This document shows, one piece after another, positions 55,375-64,000 of a stretch of DNA of 64,000 nucleotides. The notes beneath the pieces are model-generated. The model was not told the origin of the DNA and ran no database searches. It saw only the letters and a program-made list of their open reading frames with translations. Numbering within the stretch: the first letter of the stretch is position 1; each line of letters begins with the position of its first letter. The position numbers and the translations under genes are program-made. Origin of the DNA: Xiphydria camelus (lineage: Eukaryota > Arthropoda > Insecta > Hymenoptera > Xiphydriidae); assembly GCA_963678675.1 (NCBI GenBank), contig OY783194.1, positions 14,149,207-14,213,206 of the forward strand, written 5' to 3'.

Positions 55375-56941
55375 TATGGGTGATTCTACAAAAGTTGGGT
55401 AACTTTAAGGGGTATTTTGTTTATTACAGTTTTTAAGTTAAATAGCTACGTCTTTCGGTATTTTAGATAGGTAATCTAATTAATATACTAACCTAGATCG
55501 GGCCAGTCACTTTTTGTAGTAGTTTTTAAGATATTTCCATTTTTTTAAATTTGACTACCAGGGGACTGACGAGGATAACAGAGTACTGATTAAATACCCA
55601 ATTTTATAAGAAGTACATAAGATTTATTGTCATTTTAAGCATTTTTTGTATCAAATTTCTTAAAATCTAATAATGGCACATATCTTAAGATTCAAATCAC
55701 ATGAGTAACTTAAGATTATCGTTAACAATATAATAATTTAAGGATGCCTCAGTCTTTAAAACAGTCTTGACATTTTTAATACTTCATTTTCTTACACTCT
55801 TGATTTTTGTCATTACTCACTAGTAGATGATTAGTATTAGTTCACTAGTAAACAATTTTTAAAAATTTAAAACAAAAACTAAGATATTTTTTTATTTACT
55901 ACTTATCAATTACTCTCTTCTTTTTTTTAAATACCTTTGTTTTTCTTTATATTCAGCAAATTTAACAGGGTCACTTAATTCTGGCCAGACGAGCCTTTTT
56001 GGCTTCTCTTTTTTTTCAACACATCTTCCCGAGATAATTTTTCTTTTTTTTTTAGGTGGCGGCATGATGTATTAGTCTGAAATTAATAATACTAATGCTT
56101 ACAAACAGTAACATTTGAAATAAAAAAGATTTTAAGTAAAAACCATCAGTACCCTGGAAACTCGTTACTCCTCTGGCGCAATTACCAGACATGGGACTGA
56201 CGCCAAAGTACTGATGAAATAGATATACGTTTGAGGTTATAACTAAAACTGATATTTCTATCGATATTTTCAATTAGTGGGATGCTACATTTTAATAAAT
56301 CATAATCAACTACGTATAAATTAAAACAAAATATAGGTATTTAAGAAAATAGAAACTCGCCACAGTACTGACATTTTGATTGGATCGGCACATGTACACA
56401 CGCTTACCTCGCTTTTAGCACTATCGTCGTAATGGCTGCCGTACAAGTGGCGCTATCTACAGCTCACTGAAGTATCATCATTAAAAATCGTATAGGATTC
56501 AACCGTGAGTTGGCGATATTTTACGGGAATTTTAAATTTGAATATCGCACCACGGACTGACGAATGGAACTTATGACAAAGTTTCCTAATTTAAAAAAAA
56601 TAATGATCTGAGGATGTTATGGCGAAAGTTGCATTATCCATTATCAAATATATTATGAATTGTAGTGAAATAATAACATTTACAAAAAAGTGGTTATATA
56701 GTAGTATACAGATACTTGATTGCGTGTTTTTGGGATTGTGACACGCTAAAGAACTGACGTTTTGAGGATTTATTGTTTTATTTCACAAATTTGCTTCAAG
56801 AGGAAATAATAGAAATTGGGTGAACAAATAAAGGGGTTTTTACTCTTTTATAATACATTAAAATATGTACAAAATGTTTTAAAATGTCGTATCAACTGAC
56901 TGATGACATCGAGTTACCCACTTTTTGTAGAATCACCCATA
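55375..56941. mobile_element. 1.57-kb TA-flanked element inside the piggyBac-like element
   Basis: TATGGGTGATTCTACAAAA at the left is inverted at the right end, and pairing continues through GTGGGTAACT. TA is present outside both ends (55373-55374 and 56942-56943). Many ACTGACG or ACTGATG words are scattered inside. The minus strand holds a short basic frame at 55910-56065. The family is not recognised beyond the TA target. It is the youngest layer of the nest. Confidence 0.7.
55910..56065 (-). CDS. Short basic open frame, 51 residues, unknown
   Basis: The frame starts MPPPKKKRKIISGRC, with a PKKKRK run that matches a classical nuclear localisation signal, and then gives KPKRLVWPELSDPVKFAEYK before a Lys/Arg-rich end and stop. 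No homologue is recognised. The mix of a nuclear signal and a plausible structured core suggests the first exon or remnant of a DNA-binding transposon protein rather than chance, but the length leaves this open. Confidence 0.3.
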   Translation of the reverse strand: MPPPKKKRKIISGRCVEKKEKPKRLVWPELSDPVKFAEYKEKQRYLKKRRE

Positions 56942-57217
56942 TAAGGTGTTTAGCCATACCAAATATGGGAAATGCTTGCAAAATATATCTTATTGGTGAA
57001 AATTATTTTGGCCTGTGAGGTCAGATTTCCAAATTTTTACTCGGTAGCGAACGTGTTAATAAACTGGAATCCCACAATTGTATTAGTCATTTCTCCCTTT
57101 TACAAACTGATTTAGTATTCGATGGATAGCGGTATCGATTCCAATAGGTATTGCGGGAGACGCCTTACTTTGATCCATCCGGTAATCAAGAGACACGGTA
57201 GTGTCTCGCGGCATGTT

Positions 57218-57480
57218 CATTCAAGTCGTCAGAACGACGCCGCCAGCGCTGTCGCCGCGAGCACCCGTGTATCTTTACAGGCAAAATGTCTGCCCCCTTC
57301 ACCCCTCAATTTTAACATCGAATTTTCTCAGTAAATATACGGTTATAACCAAAACTATGCTTAGTTACGCCATATAAATCGACTATTCTCTATCGATAGA
57401 GACCAGAGTAAATGTTGTAAGTTACATATTAACAGAGATTTTTCCTTAGCAACGCGAAGCCACGCCCCTCGCGCCTCAAA
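57218..57480 (+). repeat. Copy of the repeat also at 17585-17877 and 41185-41345
   Basis: It carries GAGACACGGTAGTGTCTCGC, AATTTTAACATCGAATTTTC and TTATAACCAAAACTATGC in the same order as the other copies. No protein is conserved. Confidence 0.6.
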
Positions 57481-57539
57481 AGTCGAGAATCCGATTTCTC
57501 GGGCGATATATATATGTCAAAATCTCACAAAAATTCCGC

Positions 57540-58160
57540 CTGTCTTCGGCGATATTCGGCCATGGTCGGAAATGTGTACACAGATGCGGCCACACGCATA
57601 CGCCATCAAATGTATGTGAGAGTGTGTGAGAGAATATATTCCTTGAATGTTTAGTTGTTTTTCAAAATTAATAAAATATTTCCATTCGCGAAACGATTTC
57701 CCTCGCATTTTTTCGATCCTCGGACGCGCTTGTTAATAGAAAGTAAACATTCAGTGTAATCGGAGTAGTGAATCTCAATAGTGGTGAATGCGATAGCTTG
57801 ATAAATAATCGTTTGGATTTTTTTCATATCGAGATAGTGAACGGATGCAGTGGTATTTTTCTCTAGTTGCCTGTGCATCAAGAAAGGAGCAGGAAAGGAG
57901 ACGGTTTCAGAAGAATTACCATCAGATAAGTTTAATTGCCATCTGACAGCTTTAACCTCACTTTCACAATGGAAGGACAATATCTTTGTGTTCGTTCTAT
58001 TTTTTGTTTTCAGGGTCATGCGATGACGGGAAAAATCGAAGGTTTTTCTTCTCACAATCAGTCATCAATACAAGCCGTAGCAGAATAGATGAAATGGAAT
58101 TGGATCACAATAATCAAGTAATTACTTTATCACTATTTTTCTCTATCGATATATTTCCTC
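57540..58160 (+). repeat. Copy of the long interspersed repeat at 15960-16620
   Basis: It corresponds to 15960-16620 in inverted orientation, with blocks such as AATATTTCCATTCGCGAAAC and ATAGTGAACGGATGCAGTG. It continues into the fold-back MITE copy at about 58150. It is non-coding. Confidence 0.55.
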
Positions 58161-58330
58161 TTTCGTATTATCACAAGTTCCAATTTACACACCGACCTGT
58201 CAAACCTGAAGTGTACACGTACCTCACTTCTGTTTCATCTCTTCTTCGTCTCCGGTGTAACGACGGTCAATGAGGAATTACTGATACCGATTAGGCAGAT
58301 AAGTGCTGAATAACGTAGTATAATACGAAA
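58150..58330 (+). repeat. Copy of the 423-bp fold-back MITE family
   Basis: It shares the ACCGACCTGTCAAA, AGTGTACACGTACC and GGTCAATGAGGAATTACTGA blocks with 10785-10990. A further fragment with the same CAGGTCGGTATATAAATTGG core is at about 58570. Confidence 0.65.
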
Positions 58331-58818
58331 GAGGAAATATATCATTTTTAATCATTCTGTCATTATTAGAATAGAATTGATTAACTCAGATATTGTTTTT
58401 TAATTTCTACGCACGAGTAAGTTCGGTATATTTTAAATAGTGAAATGAGCTGCATATGATTATGAAATTTACAATTTGTTACAGATCGTTTGCGAACCCG
58501 AGGAGGTTTCTTTCCAACGAGGGATCATCCGCCTGTTGTTCCAACAAGAACCAGTTGCATTCATTGCATTTGACAGGTCGGTATATAAATTGGTAGTATA
58601 ATACGAAAGAGAGGAAATATATCATTTTTCTTAATTCTGTCATTATTAGAATTGGTTAACTTAGATTAATATAATCTTAGTTTCTACGTTTAGTTAGTTC
58701 AGTATATTTTAAATTATTTGTGTTATTTACATTTGTTACAGATCGTATGCGAACCCGAGGGGGTTTCTTTCGAACGAGGGATCATGCCCTCGCATGCATG
58801 TTCCAAGAACCTGCTGCA

Positions 58819-59016
58819 TTAATTAATTCGGCGACCTGGATCTGCTGTCTCGAGTGCATGGACGTACGTCACTTTAAATGGATGAATATCCTTTAATATC
58901 CTCCGAACCGTAGACTTGCTAACCTCTGATTCTAACCTTTCTTGCCATAGCCCGAATATTCGCGTTCGAGGGTTATTCCTTACTCTTTCTAGCAGAGCAT
59001 CGATGTTTTGCTGCAT
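58819..59016 (-). pseudogene. Mariner-type transposase, N-terminal helix-turn-helix fragment
   Basis: The 65-codon frame starts MQQNIDALLERVRNNPRTRI and continues with SEVSKSTVRRILKDIHPFKV, then VHALETADPGRRIN. It is the DNA-binding region of the same mariner type as 14932-15175 and better preserved. The catalytic half is not found. The adjacent sequence at 58480-58600 (IVCEPEE) is another piece of the family. Confidence 0.7.
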
Positions 59017-60090
59017 CTATATTCTTCTGGAACTTTCTAAAATAATTATAAAAAGCCTATATAATTCAGCCCGAACAAGTACAATCTTATCGGACTATAC
59101 CTTATCGAGGAGATTTTTCGACATAATGATTCCGAAACGTTTTTATCGAGAAATATATTTTTTTAGTACGCGGTAGTGTTCAGGAATATTGTAAAATATC
59201 GCAGGAATGTTACAGAAAAGTTACTTGCAAGGACGTGCTTTGTGGGGTGCAAATGATGATATTTTGTAATCCATCGTTACACCAGAGGCGAAGAAGAGAT
59301 GAAATAGAAGTGAGGTACATGTACACTTCACGTTTGACGGGTCGGTATATTAAGTGAAACTTGTGATTGTATAATACGAAAGAGGAAAAACTTATATCGA
59401 TAAAGAAAAAATAATAATAAAGTAGTTACTCTATTATTGTAATCCAATTCCATTATATCCCTTATTTTTCTGCCACGACTTTAATTGTTGATAGTGGATG
59501 GATCAACCAATAAATTTGATTTTTCTTCGCTATCAGGAATTAAAGTCGTGGCAGAAAAATAAGTGATACACACAATGTTATTGGATTACAATAATGGAGT
59601 AACTACTTTATTATTATTTTTTCTTTATCGATATAAGTTTTTCCTCTTTCATATTATACTATCACAAGTTTCAATTTATATACCGACCTGTCAAACGTGA
59701 AGTGTACATGTATGTACCTCACTTCTATTTCATCTCTTCTTTGCCTTTGGTGTAACGATGGAAATTACAAAATATTATCATTTACACCCCGCAAAGCACG
59801 TTTTTGCAAGTAACTTTTCTATAACATTCCTGCGATATTTTACAATATTCGTGAACACTACCGTATGTTAGAAACATTCCTTTACGCATAATATATATTT
59901 CTCGATAAATTCGCGAATGTTGCAAAACATCACAGAAGCATTTTGGAATCATTACGTCGAAAGATCTCGATAAGGTACAACTCGATAAGATTGTACTTGT
60001 TAGGGCTGAATTATATGGGGTTTTTATAATTATTTTAGGACGTCCCAGAAGAATACAGATGCAGCAAAATATCGATGCTGTGCTGGAAAT
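58985..60090. mobile_element. 1.1-kb palindromic structure with about 500-bp arms
   Basis: The arms 58985-59465 and 59540-60090 are inverted copies. They share, from outside in, a GCATCGATGTTTTGCTGCAT block, ATAATTATAAAAA, TTGCAAGTAACTTTTCT-type text, a fold-back MITE core and GGATTACAATAAT. The loop holds another short inverted pair (ATTTTTCTGCCACGACTTTA). It probably arose when two inverted mariner/MITE composites came together. Confidence 0.7.
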
Positions 60091-60336
60091 TTATTTACGA
60101 GTAAGGGGGCGAAATTTCAGCGGTGCATGCAAAAGGATTTCTTAAAACTATTCCAACGTCTCGAGTTAATATATATAACAACATATATACTGTCATAAGT
60201 GGTATCTTTACATGTGATGAAAGAATTCGTCACGGTCATTGGAAGAGTAAACAGTATATCCGATGACAAACCCCAACTTTTGAATTTCCCTGACATTTGG
60301 CCGGAAGTGGTTGGGTCGTTTCTCTAGTCATTCATA

Positions 60337-60615
60337 GAATTGGTTTCGAGAGAGTGCGCTGCGGTCTTACGAGCCGTAAAAGCGAGGTCTCAAGCATCTG
60401 GGGCCCCTTTCTCTAACTCGCTCGCAAAGTTGCATATACGCATCTTAGCCAATAGACCAATCAGGACCAAGTATTCCGTTGTGGTGGGGGTCCTGATTGG
60501 TCTACTCGCTAAGAAACGTATATGTTTCTCTTGCAAGGGAGTTAGAGAAAGGGGCCCCTGATCTCCCAGTAGCTGTCAATTCGGGAGATCGAAACATCTT
60601 ACCTCGAAATGGTTA
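60337..60615. repeat. Copy of the 36774-37012 fold-back family, interrupted
   Basis: The left part (ATAGAATTGGTTTCGAGAGA) and right part (CTCCCAGTAGCTGTCAATTC) align to the copy at 36774 on either side of the GGGGCCCC MITE. The right arm of the palindrome is lost. Confidence 0.6.
60400..60558. mobile_element. MITE, 159 bp, with GGGGCCCC ends, copy 2
   Basis: The ends GGGGCCCCTTTCTCTAACTC and GAGTTAGAGAAAGGGGCCCC pair almost perfectly. The interior stem is CCAATCAGGACC/GGTCCTGATTGG. It is cleaner than copy 1 at 41874. The uninterrupted site at 36843 (CGTCTGATTTCCC) shows that it entered a CTGAT sequence with at most a 1-2-bp duplication. Confidence 0.8.
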
Positions 60616-60762
60616 ATTTGTAAATAATGGTGAATAATGTGTAGAAGTGATAGGAAATAATTAATCATTCGGGTTTCTTCGATGAGATTCCCCAAGTGTT
60701 TAAAAATCGGTGTCCGATTTTTTATATAACTGTTGCTTCAACTTCCAGGTATATTAATTGTA

Positions 60763-61610
60763 AGTATTACTGCAGAACGAGTAGGTTAAAAGATTTTCGT
60801 GAAGACTCACGATTTTCTGATATGTCATTTCGTACAGGTACAACCGAAGAGGATCTAGCTCGTGTCCTGTCCGTAAAAAGATGACTCGATGGTCATCGGA
60901 GAATGTCAAGCTTGTCACCGAGCGCCTATTACCCACGGTACATTAATTGCAATACGCGCTTCTCGTTTCATTCAACTATTCCAGCGTTAAATAACTTTTA
61001 CTTCTTTCAAGGTAATCACCTTTTATGAACTGTTCGTGGTAGGAGGCAGCGATCGATAATAGAGACTCGTCGTAGACAAGTTCGTCTATTAAAACTAAAA
61101 GGCAATTGGTGTGCCGAACTACTACTGCGATAATGTGCCCGAGCTCACGGTCTATTCTGCAATTAACGTTAACATAATCGTGATTATGCTCGGGTGACGG
61201 GTATTCCAAAAGAGGTAAGTTGATACTAAACATCGGATGCTGTAAGCTGACTTGCTAGTGTACTTTGCAACTGGAACATCATCGCAGGAATAATTTGTCT
61301 ACGATTAGTCACAATCATTGATCGTTGCCCCCTACGATCAACAATTCGTACAAGAGAGGTAAATGCTTTGAAAGAAGTAGAAGTTACTTAGAGCAGGAAT
61401 AGTTGAAACGAAAATCGCATATTGCAATGAAAGTACTATGGGTGAAAGGCGCTCGGTGACAAGCCTGACATTCTCCGATCCACGAGTCATCTTTTTACGG
61501 ACAGGACATGAGCTAAATCCTCTTCGGTTGCACTTGTACGAGATGACATGTCAGAAAATCGTGAGTCTTCATGAAAATCTTCTTACCTACTCGTTCTGCA
61601 ATAATGCTTA
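60763..61610. mobile_element. Inverted-repeat element, about 850 bp
   Basis: The arms 60763-60940 and 61434-61610 are inverted copies. They contain CCGTAAAAAGATGACTCG and a GGAGAATGTCAAGCTTGTCA segment, then CCGAGCGCC. The interior (60941-61433) includes a minus-strand open frame. The right flank continues into the host repeat of the MITE at 61684. Confidence 0.6.
60976..61233 (-). CDS. Open frame of 85 residues, unknown, faintly MutS-like
   Basis: The frame reads MFSINLPLLEYPSPEHNHDY, then RELGHIIAVVVRHTNC, LLVLIDELVYDES and LLSIAASYHEQFIKGDY. The LLVLIDEL string followed by an SIA...E...I segment resembles the Walker B region of MutS-type ATPases. The neighbouring conserved glycines and threonines are missing and no Walker A is present. 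It may be a worn captured exon or a chance frame inside the inverted-repeat element. Confidence 0.22.
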   Translation of the reverse strand: MFSINLPLLEYPSPEHNHDYVNVNCRIDRELGHIIAVVVRHTNCLLVLIDELVYDESLLSIAASYHEQFIKGDYLERSKSYLTLE

Positions 61611-61683
61611 ATAATAAAAAGCTATTCTCCTACATGTACGTATTCTCCTCATGAATAAATTCTAAAAAGTAGTGAAATCCCCC

Positions 61684-62354
61684 CACAAAAACAGATTCTC
61701 TGTAAAAAAAGGCGGCATGTTCATTCAGTGCCAACAAAAATTTATACATAAAATACTCTCCAAAAAAGATTTGAAATCAATTAAGATCGCCATGTTCAAG
61801 AGTTATATATAAAAAGTAAAAGGCATCATTTGAAAGGGAAATTATTGTAAATCAAGTGACTACAAAATTCGACTAAAAAAAATTTATTAAAAAATTTTAA
61901 TAAAAAAGAACTTGCCTCGTTTTTTCCCTTCAAAATAAAAAAATCACACAGAATTATACTCGATGTTTATGCACTTATGATTTTAAATAAATTCATACAC
62001 TTATATGATACCACCAGTATACCGAATGTCGCACGAGAAACAGATCAGGCGGGGGCCTTCTGAATTTCTCTGAATTTGACTTCGGCAGTGCAATTTATGA
62101 ATCACTCTAACACCGTCCAAGCACTACCAATTATTCGGTATAGTGGACAAAATATGAAAACTTAAACGCGGCAGTCTTTTTCATTAAAATTTTTTTATAA
62201 ATTTTTTTAGTCGAATTTTGTAGTCACTTGATTTACAATAATTTTCCTTTCAAATGATGCCTTTTACTTTTTATATATAACTCTTGAACATGGCGATCTT
62301 AATTGATTTCAAATCTTTTTTGGAGAGTATTTTACATATCAATTTTTGTTGGCA
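61684..62354. mobile_element. Second copy of the CACAAAAACAGATTCTCTG fold-back MITE, enlarged
   Basis: The outer arms match 13924-14259, including AAAAAGGCGGCATGTTCATT. The centre (about 61868-62215) is replaced by an AT-rich palindrome starting GACTAAAAAAAATTTATT and ending with its inverse. The right arm stops at TTGTTGGCA, where sequence related to 31590-31690 begins, so the outermost right end is missing. Confidence 0.7.
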
Positions 62355-62856
62355 TTAACCTTTCCGGGAAAGGTGCGAGAATGCAAACGCATTTACAAGC
62401 AAGATTCGCCGAAATATACCGCCCGCATTATGTCGAGATTAATCCTAGATTAACGAGGTATATAATATATTATATTATATGTATATATATATATCGCGGT
62501 GATACTAATTACTAAGAATCGATAGTCATAATTCCGACCATCGTTTATCGGAACAATCATCGACACGGCGAAGAAATTAAGGCGCTCTGTAACAATGTTG
62601 AGGGTCGAGGGGCTGCATTTCGGAAAAATACCGTCACGGCCCATTTCTTTATACCTGATTGTTTAATACTCTCGAAAGGAATACAATCGTGAACGATTAC
62701 TCAACAACGTGGCATATCAATATGAAATAATTGGCAATCCTGCAAAATCGCACTCCAGCGGCACGGGGGTCACCGGTGACTTACTATTAACTAACTATAA
62801 TTACTATTAACTATAATATAACTTACCTATTGCAGACAATATTTCAACATTATATG
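62355..62856. other. No gene recognised; fragment of the 31330-type repeat plus AT microsatellite
   Basis: 62355-62460 holds AACCTTTCCGGGAAAGG and a TTCGCCGAAATATACC stretch related to 31590-31690. A TATATA-rich tract lies at about 62460-62492. The remainder shows no feature. Confidence 0.45.
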
Positions 62857-63937
62857 TGTCGCAGGCAAATAGTAACTTTTTAGGCAGATAGTATCTGCCT
62901 AGGCAAATACTAACTGCCTGGGCAAATAGCTTTTCTTTATAATTCATTCCTAAATGACTAGGCAGATACTATTTGACTAGGCAAATAGTATCTGCCTAAA
63001 TGTTCTTTAGGCATATAGCATATAGATTAGTTATTTATATAACCAGTTAGGAAATGCCTCATTTTGCGCAACGAGTGAGATTATTGCAATATCTATCACA
63101 CGAGTTATACATAATGCATTTCCTAACGTGTTGCATACAAGATTTTTTCAAATTATTTCTAAAACATGCGAGAGATTGGTTAGGCAAATGGTCACACATT
63201 TCAGGCAAATAACTTTTGTGGCTCCGCTCGCTTCGCTCGCTCCGCCGATTCAAGCCTAACCTAATCTAACCCAATCTTATCAAATCTAATTTATTAATAT
63301 TTTAATGCGTTAGACAGGGTTAGGTTAGGTTAGGGTCGGCGGAGCGAGCGAAGCTAGCGAAGCCACAAGTAGATATTTTCCTAGGCAAAGCTATTTGCCT
63401 GCAAATAACTTTTGTGGCTCCGCTCGCTTCGCTCGCTCCACCGATTCAAGCCTAACCTAACCTAACCTAATCTTACCAAATCTAATTTATTTATATTTTA
63501 ATGCATTGGACTGGGTTAAGTTAGATTAGAGTCGGAGGAGCGAGCGAAGCCACAAGAGCTATTTTCCTAGGCAAAGCTATTTGTCTGAAACGACCATTTG
63601 CCTATGACATAAAAGCTTGATTAGGTATTTAGAAATTTCCCGCACTGGATAACATAAAGAAACATCCATCTACAATTATCAAACCCACACCTAATAAATT
63701 ACTAAAATACTGAAGTTTATCTGAGGAGCAACTACTCTTATGATATGCATATAACCACAAATTATTGAACTGAAATAGACTAGATACTATTTGCCTAACA
63801 ACGGTTCCGGCAGATACTATTTACCTAGGCAAATGGTGTTTAATCAGAAATAAACATAATAAAGCTATTTGCCCAGGCAGTTAGTATTTGCCTAGGCAGA
63901 TACTATCTGCCTAAAAAGTTGCTATTTGCCTGCGACA
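62857..63937. mobile_element. 1.08-kb element with TGTCGCAGGC ends, TATG duplication and dense subterminal repeats
   Basis: TGTCGCAGGCAAATAG at the left is inverted at the right, with TATG outside both ends (62853-62856 and 63938-63941). TAGGCAAATA and TAGGCAGATA words occur about ten times within each 150-bp end, in both orientations. The centre holds two similar hairpins. No protein is encoded. The 4-bp duplication and short ends fit Chapaev-, Sola- or Academ-like elements, undecided. Confidence 0.75.
63214..63556. repeat. Two hairpins with TTAGG-like stretches
   Basis: In 63214-63367 TTGTGGCTCCGCTCGCTTCG and a CCTAACCTAA tract pair with TTAGGTTAGG and CGAAGCCACAAG. In 63409-63556 the same structure is repeated with changes. 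The TTAGG units number only two to four per arm and occur in both directions within each hairpin. Confidence 0.7.
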
Positions 63938-64000
63938 TATGTATCGTATAATAGAAAATTCATCGTGGCGCTACGGGCAATCCCTGTAAAACTGGCGTGG

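Larger units (their letters stand above)
54911..57055. mobile_element. piggyBac-like element with CACGTTCGCT ends and TTAA duplication
   Basis: CACGTTCGCTGCCG at the left matches CGGTAGCGAACGTG at the right. TTAA lies on both sides (54907-54910 and 57056-57059). The exact TTAA target is diagnostic of the piggyBac superfamily. Near-palindromic GTGTATCATTTAGGATACAC words and variants recur near 54927, 54968, 55255 and 55310, a likely subterminal binding array. A short open stretch (55051-55251, GVSAAWHYRKELKVLAWDVV) may be a worn C-terminal transposase fragment. Another element is inserted at 55375. Confidence 0.82.
50551..57076 (+). mobile_element. Gypsy-class LTR retrotransposon, defective, with three later insertions
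   Basis: Two 176-bp LTRs (TG...CA) are flanked by a 4-bp duplication ATTG at 50547-50550 and 57077-57080. Order: 5' LTR, primer-binding site, Gag with SAP domain and zinc knuckles, protease, reverse transcriptase, RNase H, then straight to the 3' LTR; the integrase is missing. RT before RNase H and zinc-knuckle Gag fit Ty3/Gypsy (Metaviridae). Insertions: 52930-53530 in RT, 54911-57055 in the 3' LTR, and 55375-56941 inside that. Without them it is about 3.8 kb. Confidence 0.9.
54752..57076 (+). repeat. 3' LTR, 176 bp, split by a TTAA element
   Basis: Positions 54752-54910 and 57060-57076 together equal the 5' LTR, with no difference seen. The break is at TTAA within TTTGTTAATAAACTGG. Upstream, GTAGGATGGCCGAG occupies the place of the polypurine tract, though it is poor in purines. 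Confidence 0.88.

Noticed and set aside
63290..63500. TTAGG runs suggesting a telomere
   Set aside because: Only two to four units, in both orientations as hairpin arms, inside an interspersed element.
62857..63937. CRISPR-like array of TAGGCAAATA words
   Set aside because: Words are short, occur in both orientations with irregular spacing, and the sequence is eukaryotic.

Overview
The window looks like insect nuclear DNA: AT-rich, with spliceosomal intron boundaries, a TTAGG-type repeat motif, and dense Tc1/mariner, piggyBac-like, Transib-like, hAT-like and Gypsy elements. I suspect a hymenopteran, but the sequence does not prove it. I see no intact host gene, rRNA, functional tRNA, operon or CRISPR. 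Nearly all recognisable coding sequence is decayed transposon protein, so this is a gene-poor graveyard of nested mobile elements.

Layout. 0-4.2 kb: a Tc1 transposase relic, small hairpin elements, and a 1,988-bp Transib-type element with RSS-like CACAATG ends, set in tRNA-derived sequence. 4.2-14.3 kb: a 2.4-kb palindrome, GC-rich tandem modules, and a chain of fold-back elements including pogo/Tigger-like and hAT-like ones. 14.3-17.6 kb: mariner relics. 17.9-21.0 kb: a broken gene of a FEN/PIN-like, CXC-cysteine-rich protein family, split by a 1.7-kb insertion. 22.2-24.4 kb: a mariner inside a piggyBac-type MITE. 24.5-29.7 kb: a 5.2-kb long-TIR element holding two further elements. 29.8-37.9 kb: an 8.1-kb long-TIR element with a second FEN/CXC gene, a 179-unit GA microsatellite and other insertions. 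38-43.3 kb: an orphan coding relic and more fold-back elements. 44.2-47.4 kb: a 3.3-kb long-TIR element carrying the N-terminal exons of the FEN/CXC family with good splice sites. 49.2-50.5 kb: a third FEN/CXC fragment on the minus strand. 50.55-57.08 kb: a Gypsy-class LTR retrotransposon with identical LTRs, invaded by three DNA elements, two of them nested. 57-62.4 kb: mariner relics, long palindromes and MITE copies. 62.86-63.94 kb: a 1.08-kb element with dense subterminal repeats and TTAGG-bearing hairpins.

The most interesting signal is the FEN/CXC family. At least four genic fragments lie here. Two sit inside elements with very long inverted repeats whose ends begin TAG(T/G)CC and which are flanked by 3-4-bp target duplications; a third lies next to a similar TAGCCC end. 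Together they suggest a mobile-element class that carries its own nuclease-like gene. AcademX is the nearest described class I can name, but that link is inference.

Element boundaries were read by eye from inverted repeats plus target-site duplications and should be good to a few bases where a duplication is quoted. Family names of non-coding elements rest on terminal motifs and duplication length only.
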